Source: Anatilimnocola aggregata (GTDB taxonomy: Bacteria; Planctomycetota; Planctomycetia; Pirellulales; Pirellulaceae). Taken from it: a DNA stretch of 64,000 nt. The stretch is from assembly GCF_007747655.1 (NCBI RefSeq), contig NZ_CP036274.1:8928001-8992000 (forward strand), written 5' to 3'. This document shows positions 46,197 through 54,445 of this stretch, piece after piece (positions within the stretch are counted from its first letter, which is position 1; every line of letters starts with the position of its first letter). The translations under genes were made by a program, and so were the position numbers. The notes beneath the pieces are model-generated. The model saw only the letters and a list, made by a program, of their open reading frames with translations. It ran no database searches and was not told the origin of the DNA.

Positions 46197-48770
46197 CTAA
46201 TCGCGTCGTCGCTTTCCTTTGGGCTTTGGCTTTCCAGCGCCACCTCCCTTGCTGCGGAAGGGTCGACGTTGGTCTTTGATTGCGTCATCGTGTTTCGGTC
46301 GGCGACCGCCACCGAGTGACGGACCACCGCGCCGCGGCACATCGCTCTCGACTCGCTTGGCCACGCGGAAGTCAAGTTCACGGCGATCAACATCGACATG
46401 CGCCACTTGCACCTCAATGCGATCACCCAAGCGGAAACGATTCCCCGCGCGATAGCCGACCAGGCTATGCGTGGCAGCGTCGTAACGATAGAAGTCGTCT
46501 CCCAACGTTTCCAGGCGAATCATCCCTTCGGCGGGCATGTCGATCCCTTGGGCGAAGAGTCCATACTCTTCGACGCCAGTGATCACCGCTGGCATTCGCA
46601 TGCCGATCTTCTTGGCCAGGAACGTGAGTAACTTCATCTTGGTCAGTTCGCGCTCGGCCTTCTCGGCCCGCTGTTCGCGCTCACTGCAATGTTCGCCCAG
46701 CAACATCTGCCGGTCGAAATCGGCGAGTGGCTTTTTGCCCAGGCAAATCGCCTCGATCATGCGATGGATGGTCAAGTCGGGATAGCGCCGAATGGGCGAA
46801 GTGAAGTGGCAATAGTGATCGCTGTTCAGCGCGTAGTGCCCTTCTTCCACCGGACTATAAACGGCCTTCTGCATGCTTCGCAGCACAGCATAGTTCACGG
46901 CGTGTTCTTCGGCATGGCCGGCAACTTCGCCGATCACGCGCTTGATCTCGAACCGGCTGTGCAAGTCTTCGCACTCAATTCCTAGCTCCTTGATGAAGCC
47001 GTTGAGCGCTTGCAATTTGCGCAGGTCGGGTTGTTCGTGAATGCGGCGGAGGAACGGCAACTCGCGATCGAAGAGCAATCGCGCGGTCGCTTCGTTTGCG
47101 GCGAGCATGAACTCTTCGATGATTTGATGGCTGACCGTGTTCACCACCTTGTGCGCACCAACCACTTCGCCGCGTCGATCCAAATCGATCTTCACTTCAG
47201 GCAGGGTGAGTTCGATAGCTCCGGCGTCGAGGCGTCGCTTGCGCAGGATCATCGCCAGTTCGTGCATGCGTCCGAGCAGTTCGAACACGGCAGGCGTCAA
47301 CTTGGTCCGCCATGGTTCGGGGTTGGCGAGATACTCGTCGACCTCTTCATAGGCAAACCGCCGACAACTCTTAATCGCACTGCGGTGGAACTCCGCATGC
47401 ACGGGCACGCCCACCGCATTGAACTCAATCATGGCAGTTTGCGTGTAGCGGACTTTGTTCGGCTGCAAGCTGGCCAGATTGTTGCTGATGACTTCGGGCA
47501 GCATAGGAATGACGCGATCAGGCAAGTACACGCTCGTTGCTCGTTCGCGGGCTTCGCGATCAAGTGGCGAGCGCGGCTGCACGAAGTGCGACACATCGGC
47601 GATGTGCACGCCCAGTTGCCAATGATCGTTGTCGAGCTTGGTGAGCGAAATTGCGTCGTCGAAGTCGCGGGCATCGACCGGGTCGATAGTGACAATCGTG
47701 GTCTCGGTCAGGTCGAGGCGATCCCCGATTGCTTCGTCGAATTTCTCGGCCTCTTCACGGGCCGCCACAATCACTTCCTCGGGAAATGCTTCCGGCAGGG
47801 CGAACTCACGGAGGATCGAGAGGGTATCGATGCCGGGATCGCCGCGCTTGCCGAGGACTTCGGTAATCACCGCTTCGCCATCGTCGTAGTGCGACGGGAA
47901 CTGCACCATCTCGATGACGACCTTGTCGCCAGGAGCAGCGCCTTTCGCGCCGGGATCACCGACGGGAACTGCATTCGCAAAGATCTTCGCGTCGACATCG
48001 ACCAGCGCGACATCACCGTCTTCTTTATAAACGCCGACGAACTGATGCGTGCTTCGTTCGGCGACCTTGATGATTTCGCCGCTGATCTTCGGTTGCTTTT
48101 CTTCTTCGTAGCTATCGCGATTTCGACTGATCCGCACAATCACCGTGTCACCGGTGGCTGCGTCAGCTGTGTTCTTCAGCGGTATGAAAATGTCGTGAGT
48201 TCGCTCGGCACTGCGTGGCGTACCCAGGGGCCGGACAAAGCCGAATCCTTTGGCTGCCCGGCGAAACTTGCCGGTGACCAGCCCGCGCTCGGGCTGCTTC
48301 GCCTTTTCGTGTTTTGGTTTCGCCTTTAACTCGCGCGTTTGCGTCGCGATCTCGTCGATCGACTTGACCACCACCGGCGCGGGGCCAGTCTTGGTCTGGC
48401 TCACTGGCGGGCGAACGATATGCCCCGAACCATACGACAACTTGCCAGCCTTCACGAGCCGGCGAATGCAAATCTTGAGCGCCTGGTGCTGTTCGGTGGG
48501 CAACTTGAGTTGCTTCGCAATCACGCGCGGCTTGACCGGTTGATACTGCGGCCGCAGTACATGCGCGAGCACAAGTGGCTCTAACTTGCGGGCGGCCGGC
48601 GAGGCCTTCTCGCGAACCGGCTCCCCGGCCTGGTCGGCATCCTCGTCGGACTCGGTCTCGTCGAGATTCGTCTCTTCAAGATCCGCTGTGTGCGCGGACA
48701 ACTCCTCAGCCTCTTCATGCTGATCGGCTGGAGTGGGGAGGGTAACATCTTCTTCTTCTGGATTCATCAT
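46197..48770 (-). CDS. rnr: ribonuclease R
   Basis: This encodes 857 residues. An acidic N-terminal extension precedes a winged-helix-like segment and cold-shock OB domains. The RNB catalytic domain has TIDPVDARDFDDAISL, with the metal-binding aspartates. An S1 domain (VITGVEEYGLFAQGIDMPAEGMI) and a Lys/Arg/Gly-rich tail follow. RNase R degrades structured RNA 3' to 5' and takes part in rRNA and tmRNA turnover. The basic tail is typical and helps RNA binding. The start is the ATG at 48770; another ATG lies one codon later. Tandem hairpins lie about 160-200 bp upstream. Confidence 0.95.
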   Translation of the reverse strand: MMNPEEEDVTLPTPADQHEEAEELSAHTADLEETNLDETESDEDADQAGEPVREKASPAARKLEPLVLAHVLRPQYQPVKPRVIAKQLKLPTEQHQALKICIRRLVKAGKLSYGSGHIVRPPVSQTKTGPAPVVVKSIDEIATQTRELKAKPKHEKAKQPERGLVTGKFRRAAKGFGFVRPLGTPRSAERTHDIFIPLKNTADAATGDTVIVRISRNRDSYEEEKQPKISGEIIKVAERSTHQFVGVYKEDGDVALVDVDAKIFANAVPVGDPGAKGAAPGDKVVIEMVQFPSHYDDGEAVITEVLGKRGDPGIDTLSILREFALPEAFPEEVIVAAREEAEKFDEAIGDRLDLTETTIVTIDPVDARDFDDAISLTKLDNDHWQLGVHIADVSHFVQPRSPLDREARERATSVYLPDRVIPMLPEVISNNLASLQPNKVRYTQTAMIEFNAVGVPVHAEFHRSAIKSCRRFAYEEVDEYLANPEPWRTKLTPAVFELLGRMHELAMILRKRRLDAGAIELTLPEVKIDLDRRGEVVGAHKVVNTVSHQIIEEFMLAANEATARLLFDRELPFLRRIHEQPDLRKLQALNGFIKELGIECEDLHSRFEIKRVIGEVAGHAEEHAVNYAVLRSMQKAVYSPVEEGHYALNSDHYCHFTSPIRRYPDLTIHRMIEAICLGKKPLADFDRQMLLGEHCSEREQRAEKAERELTKMKLLTFLAKKIGMRMPAVITGVEEYGLFAQGIDMPAEGMIRLETLGDDFYRYDAATHSLVGYRAGNRFRLGDRIEVQVAHVDVDRRELDFRVAKRVESDVPRRGGPSLGGGRRPKHDDAIKDQRRPFRSKGGGAGKPKPKGKRRRD

Positions 48771-48931
48771 TTCTACAGTCTACAAAACCATCCTGCTAAT
48801 TGTGCAAATAACATCCGGCAGCCGCGGGCAGGATAACGTCGCGGTGGGGAAGGTCGCCGTGACTTCAGCAACGGCAAAGGGGGGCCAGCGATACAACGCG
48901 TCCAGGCTTTGACTGGATTTGGGCCCAAAAC

Positions 48932-48972
48932 AAGCGAGACAGAACTCGCTTTCGTCCAACCACTGTTGGACG
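48932..48972. other. two adjacent perfect hairpins upstream of rnr
   Basis: AAGCGAG/CTCGCTT (48932-48938 with 48945-48951, 6-base loop) is followed by CGTCCAAC/GTTGGACG (48953-48960 with 48965-48972, 4-base loop). Only one base separates them. They could be part of a structured leader of the rnr transcript or a decayed repeat. Confidence 0.45.
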
Positions 48973-49131
48973 GGTGATTGAGAACAGGGACAGAAGTGGG
49001 GCGGAAAAAGTTCGAGCCGGCACCTATCATTTTTTCGATCACTGCTTGAAGTATAGCACGCTCTGGAGAAAAACAAGGGGGTTCCGCTCCCAAAGTCCGC
49101 CCCCCAATTCCACGGAGCGGCACTCTGACTT

Positions 49132-49490
49132 GAAACAGGAAATTTCCGTTATTCGCATTCGCTCGCATTTTCTTCATCACCTTATAACGAGTTGCACGCC
49201 AACGACTTCCGCCGTTTGTCATAGTCGCAAGTCCTTGCCGCGTGCAAAAAAGTTCCAAAATCGATTTCCGGAATTTCCATCTCCTTCGAATCTGCTCTCC
49301 GGCCAACCGCGAAACAGGAAATTTCCGTTATTCACATGCACACGCAAAGTTTCCGCTATCGCCGAACGGCTTGAACGGCAGGCACTTAGGTGCCAACGAT
49401 GCGTCTCAAGTCCTTACCACAGTGAAATAACTTCCTGATTCACTTTCCATTATTCGTTCCGATCTATGTGAACACTCACCGCGCAGTTAC
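49132..49490. repeat. degenerate ~179-bp direct duplication
   Basis: The 23-base block starting GAAACAGGAAATTTCCGTTA occurs identically at 49132-49154 and 49311-49333. CAAGTCCTTGCC recurs as CAAGTCCTTACC at the same offset (about +96) in each unit. GCCAACGA is also shared, at shifted offsets. The rest has drifted. The right boundary is approximate. Confidence 0.5.
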
Positions 49491-49684
49491 GTCGTCCAAT
49501 CGGCCGCCAAATCACCATCAACGGTCGCCAATATTTTCATCGTTGATTTGCAACAAGTCGCATATTTCATGCGCACTTACTGCCAACTTACGAGAGACCG
49601 CACAGCCACCATTAGACGCTCAGCCTGTGACACGTCTGGTCACGGCGGGCAAGATTTGTAGCCGTTCACCCTAGCAGCCGCCTT

Positions 49685-49823
49685 GGGAGGGCGAGGCTCC
49701 TGCCGAGCCGTGGTAGCGATGAACTCGCCGTCGACGAAAAGATCCCATTCCCAAAATCGATTGACTTGGCCGATGCGAAGCGACGGCCAACGGTTAGCGG
49801 CTCGGCAGGAGCCTCGCCCTCCC
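49685..49823. repeat. long-loop 26-bp perfect inverted repeat
   Basis: Arms 49685-49710 and 49798-49823 are perfect reverse complements (core GGGAGGGCGAGGCTCCTGCC) around an 87-base loop. It ends 18 bp from the 3' end of the LptD-like gene and may serve as its transcript end or be a dispersed repeat. Confidence 0.7.
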
Positions 49824-49841
49824 GAATTGCAGAAGCCAGGG

Positions 49842-52800
49842 CTATTCCAGACCCAAGGCACCGGCAGGAGGTATCTGCACGCCGCCAACACGGCCCAGGC
49901 GGCTGCTGGGGAGGAACCGCGGCTCGAGCCCAAAGTTCACGCTGAAGTTGTCGCGGCTGGCATCGAAGCTCATGCCGACCTTAATCAGGAACGATTCGCC
50001 GACCCGCGTGAATGCAAGGTTCTGCCCCAGGTTGCCCGCCTGCGAAAAGTCGATGCTCGTGCCAGCCGTGGCGATCCACTTTTCGCTCATCCGATAGCTG
50101 GTCGAAGCGGCCAGCACATTACTGCTGATCGGCCCTTCGGTCGAACGCAGACCAATGTACAGGTTCCCCGCTTCCGGCCGGCTGAGGAGCGCGCCCACGG
50201 TCACTTGCCGCAAACCCTGATCGAAGATGTCGAAGAAGCCGTCGGAGAGGAACGTCAGGCGATCCCCCACGTGCCACTGGAAGTCGTAATCGACCAACCC
50301 CAAGTTCTCGCCGAAGTTATCACGATCGGCCTGCGGGAACAACACTGCATCGACGTCGAGCACGATCCAATCGACGATCCGCTCTTGTCCCGGCAAGCCC
50401 CGCTTCGTTTGCCAACGTTGCTTGATGCCGAGTCGCACTTCGGTCAGGTCGTCGGCAATTTCGGCCGAGGGAGACGCGACGTTGCTCTGCAGCGCTTGCC
50501 GCAACGCGAAATAGCGGGCATCGAACTGCTTGGGAATCTGGTCGCCAAACGTCAGTCCGAACGTGTTGAAGAGCATGCGGCGGCGAAACGCTTCGGTCGA
50601 ATCGTCGTCGATGGCATCGTAGAGGGGCAACTGATCGAGGTTCTGACTCGCTTGGGCAAAAAAGTACTCGGCTTCAAACGTCACTTTGTGGGCCAGGCCG
50701 TTCAAGTTGAATAGTTCACTCTGCACGTTCGGGTCGGCGGTCCACATTGGCAAGCTCGCCCGCACACCACCTTGACCATAGACGCGACTCAGCTCTTGCT
50801 GGTTGATATCGCTTCCCCAATAGGCCGCTTCGCCCAGCAGATAGGGCACGACCTTCAACGCACCAAGTTCGACAGGCAGATCGATCTCCTGACGCGAGAA
50901 CGCCTTCAAGCCGCCTCCTTGCACTTCCCACGGCAGCAATTGGAACTTCGCCAGGTCGACAGGGTTGGTCGGCGTGCTGGCGACTTGCATATCGGCATAG
51001 CCCACGCTGGAGTGTTCGTACCAGGTTAGGCGATCGAACAGGAGCGACTGACCCATCGTGAAGTGATCGAGCCGGGCACCCTGCGTCTGCGTGAAGAAGG
51101 CATTCAAGCGAACATCGGCGGCGATGCTCCATGAGGCATTATCCAGGTATTGCTTCAGTTCAAAGCCAGTGTCTTGATCCTTAAGCGTGTCCCATTCCAA
51201 CTCGTAGTACTGCTCCAGGAAGTTTCGGTCGCTAATCACGCCGAACTCAGCCGTCAGCTGAAAATCGTTGGGGAGGAACTGCCGATGGTTGGCCAGCGCG
51301 CGGCCGCGCCAAGTGGTCTCGGGTTCGATGACGCGGCGATCGCGCCCCAGGTTGTCGGTGCCATCGTCCTTCAAGCCCCAAGCATCAAAGAAGCCGCGAT
51401 ACGCGCCAGGCACGCCGAACAAGTTCTCATTGTCATAGCGATAGTTCGTCCCCAGCGCGAACCCGCGCTGGCTGAGGTAGTCGGTCGAAAGGGACCACTT
51501 CGAGTTTTCGGGCGCGTTTTGAATGCCCAGCAGTTGATACAGATCCCAATCGATCAGCAGTTGCTGGCCGAAGACCTGGTCGCTCTTCACGCGAATGTTT
51601 TCGAAGTAATACGTGGGACTGGTCAGATCGGTCGAGATGGTGGGCCAATAGAAAACCGGGGTCTCGAACAGGTAGATGTAGTTATCGCGCGCCGTCGCCA
51701 GCATGCGATGCTCGACCGCGGGCTGTCCGTTGGCCGGATTCACGGCGGGCAGGCCAGTCACCGGATCGATGGCCTGGCTCTGCATATCGATGACGTTGAC
51801 GTTTTGCGATTGGAGCCAGTACCGCGGCACACCGAGGCGACTGCTGGTGAGGGCTGCGTTATAGGCCTGGAACTGCTGGCGATTCACTTGCTGCAATACG
51901 TCGGCCTTGATTCGCAGCAGTCCTTGAAACTGCGGCACCGGTGTGAGCATTTCGGCTTCGAGCACGATGCCCGACTCTTGCCGCACGTTGTAGAAGAGGC
52001 GATCGGCATAGATCACCCGGTCTCCTTGGCGGAAGACAATGTTCCCTTCCAGATACAACTCGAGCGGGCCGTCGTTCAAGTCCATCTGTTGCCCGGCGGG
52101 ATTGGTCAGCCCCGTGTTGGCACTCCAGACGACGAAGCGATCGGTTTCAATCGAGACCGAACCGAGTTGATCGAGACCATCAATCAGAATCTGCACGCCG
52201 GAGGTGCCGGTGGTGATCCGTTCGTTCGTGTTCGGATCGGCAGCCGAGTTCAAATTCCAACGGCCACCGCTGCGGGGCACAAACCGCACGCGTCGACCTT
52301 GGGGTGCCACAGCTTGACCGACGGGCGCAGCCAATTCTTCCTGGCGGATCAACTGCGCGGGCTGCACGCCAAAGCGAGCCGGGTCGCGCGCTTCGAGACC
52401 GCGCTCAAAGATCGCCGGTTTGACGTTCGGGTCTTCGGCCGGCACGGGCACACTCAGTTCGATGCCCGACTGCGTGTAGAACCAGCCGAGCCAGGTGCGA
52501 TCGACGAGTGTTTGCGATTTGCTGCCGGTGAGTGCATGAGGATCGCCACCGCGACCGAAGTCGACACGCACGCTATTGCGCGGACCTTCGAGGTAGGCAA
52601 TGACTTTGCTCGAGCGGCCCGTGTAAGGCTCCGCGCGATCGAGCCAGAGAACACCTTCGGGCGCGCGAGCGACGGTTTCGCCTTGGCGAATCTCGACATC
52701 ACCGCGCAGCACGTACACATCGTAGGAGCCTTGCTTCCAGTGTGCAGCTTCACCCGCGCGAATGCTCACGGGATGATTCACGTCCTCCTGCGGCAGTTCA

Positions 52801-52898
52801 ATTCCCGCACCCCAAGCTTGAACGGCGAGCGCGATCAAGACGAGCGGCGCAAGGAGCGCTGGAATAGCGCGGCGCAGAAGTGCGCAACTTTGACTCAA
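49842..52898 (-). CDS. OstA/LptD-like outer-membrane protein
   Basis: This encodes about 1018 residues. The likely start is a TTG at 52898, because no ATG precedes the signal-like helix ALLAPLVLIALAVQAWGAG. The next region (HPVSIRAGEAAHWKQGSYDVYVLRGDVEIRQGETVARAPEGVLWLDR) resembles the OstA/LptA beta-jellyroll that binds lipopolysaccharide. The rest is long, rich in alternating beta strands and aromatic residues, and ends in strand-like sequence (SFDASRDNFSVNFGLEPRFL), as expected of a large beta barrel. LptD inserts LPS into the outer leaflet. Planctomycete versions are divergent, so the assignment is by architecture. The true start needs confirmation. Confidence 0.7.
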   Translation of the reverse strand: MSQSCALLRRAIPALLAPLVLIALAVQAWGAGIELPQEDVNHPVSIRAGEAAHWKQGSYDVYVLRGDVEIRQGETVARAPEGVLWLDRAEPYTGRSSKVIAYLEGPRNSVRVDFGRGGDPHALTGSKSQTLVDRTWLGWFYTQSGIELSVPVPAEDPNVKPAIFERGLEARDPARFGVQPAQLIRQEELAAPVGQAVAPQGRRVRFVPRSGGRWNLNSAADPNTNERITTGTSGVQILIDGLDQLGSVSIETDRFVVWSANTGLTNPAGQQMDLNDGPLELYLEGNIVFRQGDRVIYADRLFYNVRQESGIVLEAEMLTPVPQFQGLLRIKADVLQQVNRQQFQAYNAALTSSRLGVPRYWLQSQNVNVIDMQSQAIDPVTGLPAVNPANGQPAVEHRMLATARDNYIYLFETPVFYWPTISTDLTSPTYYFENIRVKSDQVFGQQLLIDWDLYQLLGIQNAPENSKWSLSTDYLSQRGFALGTNYRYDNENLFGVPGAYRGFFDAWGLKDDGTDNLGRDRRVIEPETTWRGRALANHRQFLPNDFQLTAEFGVISDRNFLEQYYELEWDTLKDQDTGFELKQYLDNASWSIAADVRLNAFFTQTQGARLDHFTMGQSLLFDRLTWYEHSSVGYADMQVASTPTNPVDLAKFQLLPWEVQGGGLKAFSRQEIDLPVELGALKVVPYLLGEAAYWGSDINQQELSRVYGQGGVRASLPMWTADPNVQSELFNLNGLAHKVTFEAEYFFAQASQNLDQLPLYDAIDDDSTEAFRRRMLFNTFGLTFGDQIPKQFDARYFALRQALQSNVASPSAEIADDLTEVRLGIKQRWQTKRGLPGQERIVDWIVLDVDAVLFPQADRDNFGENLGLVDYDFQWHVGDRLTFLSDGFFDIFDQGLRQVTVGALLSRPEAGNLYIGLRSTEGPISSNVLAASTSYRMSEKWIATAGTSIDFSQAGNLGQNLAFTRVGESFLIKVGMSFDASRDNFSVNFGLEPRFLPSSRLGRVGGVQIPPAGALGLE

Positions 52899-53208
52899 GA
52901 ACCGGTTCGCGTTCTGCCGAAATCCGAGCGCAGCGTGTGCGCTGCCACGCGCGATCGAGAGCGCGTTGCCTAACGGACAACGTCGTGGGGCATGAACGGT
53001 TTTCAGCGCTCGGCTTCCTTGCCAGGCACAAAGGACACCCCGCGAAGCGAAAACTTCGCGGTCAATTCGGAATAAGCTCCGCTTTCAAAAGACCTTACGA
53101 CAAGCGGGCGGGATTCTAGTAAGCCTTCGCAGAGAGGGCAAGGCATGTCTTCATGAAGGTCTAAATGACTGCTAGCTTGCAGTTCTTTGACCCAGCCAGA
53201 CGGTTTTT

Positions 53209-53286
53209 GAGCCGGAAGCGTCAGCGCCCGGAGCGCATTTCGAGTTTTCTTCCGGCGTGTTCTCCGGGCGCTGACGCTTCCGGCTC
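53209..53286. repeat. 25-bp perfect inverted repeat
   Basis: Arms 53209-53233 and 53262-53286 are perfect reverse complements with a 28-base loop. The core is AGCCGGAAGCGTCAGCGCCC. It is one of five unrelated large palindromes in this window and lies between divergent genes. Confidence 0.72.
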
Positions 53287-53403
53287 CTCGGCAATTCAGG
53301 GCTCGATCTGCCAGCGAACCATCTGCCGGCTGGTTGCGTAGCGAAGCTACCAACACGAATTGGCAAGCTAGGCGAAGCGGGAGAGTTTATCCCTCTGTGC
53401 CGG

Positions 53404-53431
53404 TTGAGTGGCCACAGCAAGCCGTTATACT
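53404..53431 (+). promoter_or_regulatory. possible sigma-70-type promoter of the ABC operon
   Basis: TTGAGT and TATACT are spaced by 16 bases. They imply a ~150-base leader before the ATPase start at 53591. The match is moderate, and no other evidence supports it. Confidence 0.3.
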
Positions 53432-53590
53432 GTGGGGCTTTACCGCCAAGCGCAGGGACTGCGACAGGGCCGATTCTTCGGCCCGGATAGTTGCCTCGGC
53501 AGCTAGCCGCGTCGCTTCCTCCAGCCAGTGCTGGCTGCTTGCCAAGTTCGATTCTGAAATTTCCCTCCCAGGATTGCCAGGTAAAGGTCT

Positions 53591-54367
53591 ATGACTGACC
53601 CCCAACCCAGAAGCGAAAAACCGAGTCGCACCTCCGAGCCTGCGATGATCGAGGCCATTGGACTGTGCAAGTTCTACGGCGCGTTCGCTGCGGTCAACGA
53701 TGTTTCGTTCCGCGTGAACAAAGGTGAACTGGTCGCTTTTCTCGGGCCCAACGGCGCCGGCAAAAGCACGACCATGAAACTGCTGACCGGCTATCTTTCG
53801 CCCTCGGCAGGTGTCGCCCGCGTGGCCGGGCACGATATGGCCACCGACCGTCTGGCCGGCAGCGAGAAGCTTGGCTATTTGCCAGAAAACGGCCCGCTCT
53901 ACCCGGACATGACGCCCCATTCGCTGCTCGAATTCTTTGCCGATGCCCGCGGGCTGACCGGCAGTAAGAAAAAAGAGCGTATCGAAACCGTCATCGACCT
54001 CTGCATTCTGTCGAGCGTGGTCTACAAGCCGATCAGCAAGTTGTCGAAGGGGTTTCGCCAGCGCGTGGGCATGGCCCAGGCCCTGCTGCACGAGCCCGAT
54101 GTGCTGATTATGGACGAACCGACCGCCGGTCTCGATCCGAATCAAATTGCCGAGGTTCGGCGGACCCTGCGGCGCATCAGCGAAGAGAAGACGATTCTCC
54201 TCTCGACGCACATCTTGCAGGAAGTCGAAGCGATCGCCAGTCGCGTGGTCATGATCAACGAAGGCCGGCTGGTCTACGACGGCTCGGTCAAAAATCTGGA
54301 TGCCGATGGCCAGGGGCTCGATGCTGCCTTCCATCGTCTCACGCGGGCCTCGGTCGCCGAAACCTAA
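53591..54367 (+). CDS. ABC transporter ATP-binding protein, GldA-like
   Basis: This encodes 258 residues. Walker A is GPNGAGKST (52-60), the signature is LSKGFRQRVGMAQ, and Walker B is VLIMDEPTAGLDP. A switch histidine lies in LLSTHILQEV. It belongs to the ABC-2 exporter ATPases that include GldA of gliding bacteria. The next two genes encode its fused permease-GldG partner and a DUF4340 protein. It is the first gene of this operon. Confidence 0.93.
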   Translation: MTDPQPRSEKPSRTSEPAMIEAIGLCKFYGAFAAVNDVSFRVNKGELVAFLGPNGAGKSTTMKLLTGYLSPSAGVARVAGHDMATDRLAGSEKLGYLPENGPLYPDMTPHSLLEFFADARGLTGSKKKERIETVIDLCILSSVVYKPISKLSKGFRQRVGMAQALLHEPDVLIMDEPTAGLDPNQIAEVRRTLRRISEEKTILLSTHILQEVEAIASRVVMINEGRLVYDGSVKNLDADGQGLDAAFHRLTRASVAET

Positions 54368-54445
54368 TTCGTTTCTGCCTTGCGATCGACGCCACCAACC
54401 TACCAACGCACAAATCAACGCACGGTTTGAGAACGGGAAGAGACA

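Larger units (their letters stand above)
48771..49841. other. 1.07-kb gene-free interval with hairpins and repeats
   Basis: I see no credible gene here. The interval holds a fragment like the right end of the MITE-like element (48861-48895), two adjacent perfect hairpins (48932-48972), a degenerate ~179-bp direct duplication (49132 to about 49490), and a 26-bp inverted repeat (49685-49823). The rnr promoter should lie at the left end. Confidence 0.5.
52899..53590. other. intergenic region before the gliding-type ABC operon
   Basis: These 692 bases hold a short hairpin CCGCGAAG/CTTCGCGG (53040-53061) and a 25-bp inverted repeat (53209-53286). A possible promoter (TTGAGT at 53404-53409, TATACT at 53426-53431, 16-base spacer) lies about 160 bases before the ABC ATPase gene. 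Minus-strand open frames overlap the repeats and are not supported as genes. Confidence 0.4.

Noticed and set aside
47010-48329. 439-codon open frame antisense to rnr
   Set aside because: RNase R is unmistakable on the other strand and the antisense translation resembles no protein.
51150-52973. 607-codon open frame antisense to the LptD-like gene
   Set aside because: The translation is Arg/Val/His-rich without motifs. The minus strand encodes a coherent beta-rich exported protein.
53003-53356. Minus-strand frame with CPLCEG
   Set aside because: It crosses a 25-bp inverted repeat and lacks a start or a recognisable fold. The cysteine pair alone is not enough.
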